A stretch of 64,000 nucleotides of DNA from Henricia sp. BOLD:AAB3569 (lineage: Eukaryota; Echinodermata; Asteroidea; Spinulosida; Echinasteridae), in the NCBI GenBank assembly GCA_037783545.1, contig JBBELK010000003.1:2232001-2296000 (forward strand), written 5' to 3'. Below the pieces are notes generated by a model. That model was not told the origin of the DNA and did not search any database. It saw only the letters and a list, made by a program, of their open reading frames with translations. The position numbers were made by a program, and so were the translations under genes. Shown in pieces: positions 62,900 through 64,000 of the stretch (position 1 is its first letter; every line of letters begins with the position of its first letter).

Positions 62900-63985
62900 C
62901 AATTTCCATGCATAATGTAAGCCTGTACTTAGTTTCAAATCACTTAAATGTTTGGACATGGAAATTTAGGCAAACAATAAAAATCGAAACAAATAAAATA
63001 AAAAACACCATTGTAGGACTAATCTATAGACCACCCGGACAGAATATCACCAGTTTGAATGATGAGCTTGAAAATGTTCTTGAAAAAATAACATTAGAAA
63101 ACAAGAACTTTTACTTATTCGGTGACTTTAATATAAACCTCCTTAGCCTTGACTCCCATAACCCAACTATGGATTTTTAAAATATTTTGTATTGGTTTTC
63201 CCTCCGCCCATTAATTAATAAGCCCACACGTATAACGGCGACCACTGCCACTTTAATTGATAATATATTCACAAATGACTATAGTGATCATGTATCGAAT
63301 ATTCTTCTATCAGATTTGAGTGACCACCTCCCAATCACTTGCTTTGGACACAGCATTACTAAACAGTATAAAACAACTTATTACTGGAAGAGAGATACCT
63401 TGCAAAATAACTTATCGGCATTTATCAGAAGGTTAGAATCTGTAGACTGGGATCTTTCAGTAGTAACAATACCAGCGATTGTTATTCCCGATTTATATCC
63501 AAACTGACTGCATTATATGAACAGTGCATTCCACTTAAAAAAATTAAACGTACAAAACATACAACACATCCCTGGCTTAGTAACAGGATACTAAAATCTG
63601 TAAGACGTAAAAATAAGCTCTATAAAAAATATATTTTGACCCTTGTATGTCTAATAAAAACAAATACAATGTATATCGCAATAGACTAACAAAGCTCATA
63701 CGAGCTGCTAAGAAAAAATATTTTGTTGAGTCCTTTGAAAAAAATAAAAATAATATGAGAAATACTTGGAAAGTTATCAATAAGGCTCTCAATAAAACTG
63801 GAAAGAAGTCTAGCACACCACCAACTTTTAACATTAGTACTGCTACAGTAAGTGATCCAATATTAATTGCTACAGCTTTTAATGATTTTTTTATCAATGT
63901 AGGCCCCAAACTACATGTAGCATCCAAAATCCCTAATTTAAATGTTGACCCTGTTGACTTCATCCAATATGATTGTTCACATTAA
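62900..63985 (+). mobile_element. Degraded non-LTR retrotransposon (Jockey/CR1-like), endonuclease end and pre-RT region
   Basis: Successive frames read GLIYRPPGQ and YLFGDFNINLL (C-terminal part of the AP endonuclease), NKPTRITATTATLIDNIFTN and SDLSDHLPI (endonuclease end), then HTTHPWLSNRILKSVRRKNK, YRNRLTKLIRAAKKKYF and AFNDFFINVGP (linker leading to reverse transcriptase). At least three frame breaks occur, near 63180, 63505 and 63640. The 5' end is truncated and the RT core lies beyond the window. Clade is judged from these motifs only. Confidence 0.8.
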
Positions 63986-64000
63986 TTTGTCTTATCTCCA

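Overview
This is animal nuclear DNA: spliced genes with short exons and standard GT-AG introns, AT-rich, and packed with short palindromic DNA transposons and tRNA-derived SINEs. Gene content (an ENPP ectoenzyme, a vertebrate-type ASXL with HARE, DEUBAD and PHD parts, and a CCDC178-like coiled-coil protein) fits a marine invertebrate deuterostome. An echinoderm is my best guess, but nothing in the window settles it. The exon models below were built by hand from frame, phase and splice sites. || LAYOUT. (1) 899-15330, plus strand: 21 exons of an ectonucleotide pyrophosphatase/phosphodiesterase, complete at the 3' end; its N-terminal part (signal or membrane anchor, somatomedin-B domains) lies upstream of the window. 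(2) 15331-19713: gene-free spacer filled with MITEs between two convergent 3' ends. (3) 19714-28728, minus strand: a complete ASXL gene, 10 coding exons, about 1122 residues. (4) 28729-29804: short shared upstream region with a G-rich run and a SINE. (5) 29805-45979, plus strand: an 18-coding-exon coiled-coil gene of about 1009 residues, probably CCDC178, divergent from ASXL. The same head-to-head pair (CCDC178, ASXL3) sits on human 18q12, so this looks like conserved microsynteny. (6) 46000-48600: Tc1/mariner remnant, SINE and AT-rich DNA. (7) 48600-60054 and probably beyond: a fourth plus-strand gene with a CCAAT/E-box promoter, a 5' UTR exon and four more exons, product not recognised. Its 9-kb intron holds a 5.7-kb mosaic inverted repeat. 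(8) 60055-62850: two tandem arrays and spacer. (9) 62850 to the end: degraded non-LTR retrotransposon running off the window. || HOW IT FITS TOGETHER. The genes do not form a pathway: ENPP acts outside the cell, ASXL is a chromatin cofactor of the BAP1 (PR-DUB) deubiquitinase, and the CCDC178-like protein is structural. The most notable features are the repeats: a three-deep stack of palindromic elements at 50466-56949 with readable insertion order, MITEs and SINEs ending within about 50 bp of many splice acceptors (one MITE end supplies the acceptor of a CCDC178-like exon), an intronic array amplified from an exon end, and a truncated 5S rRNA copy.
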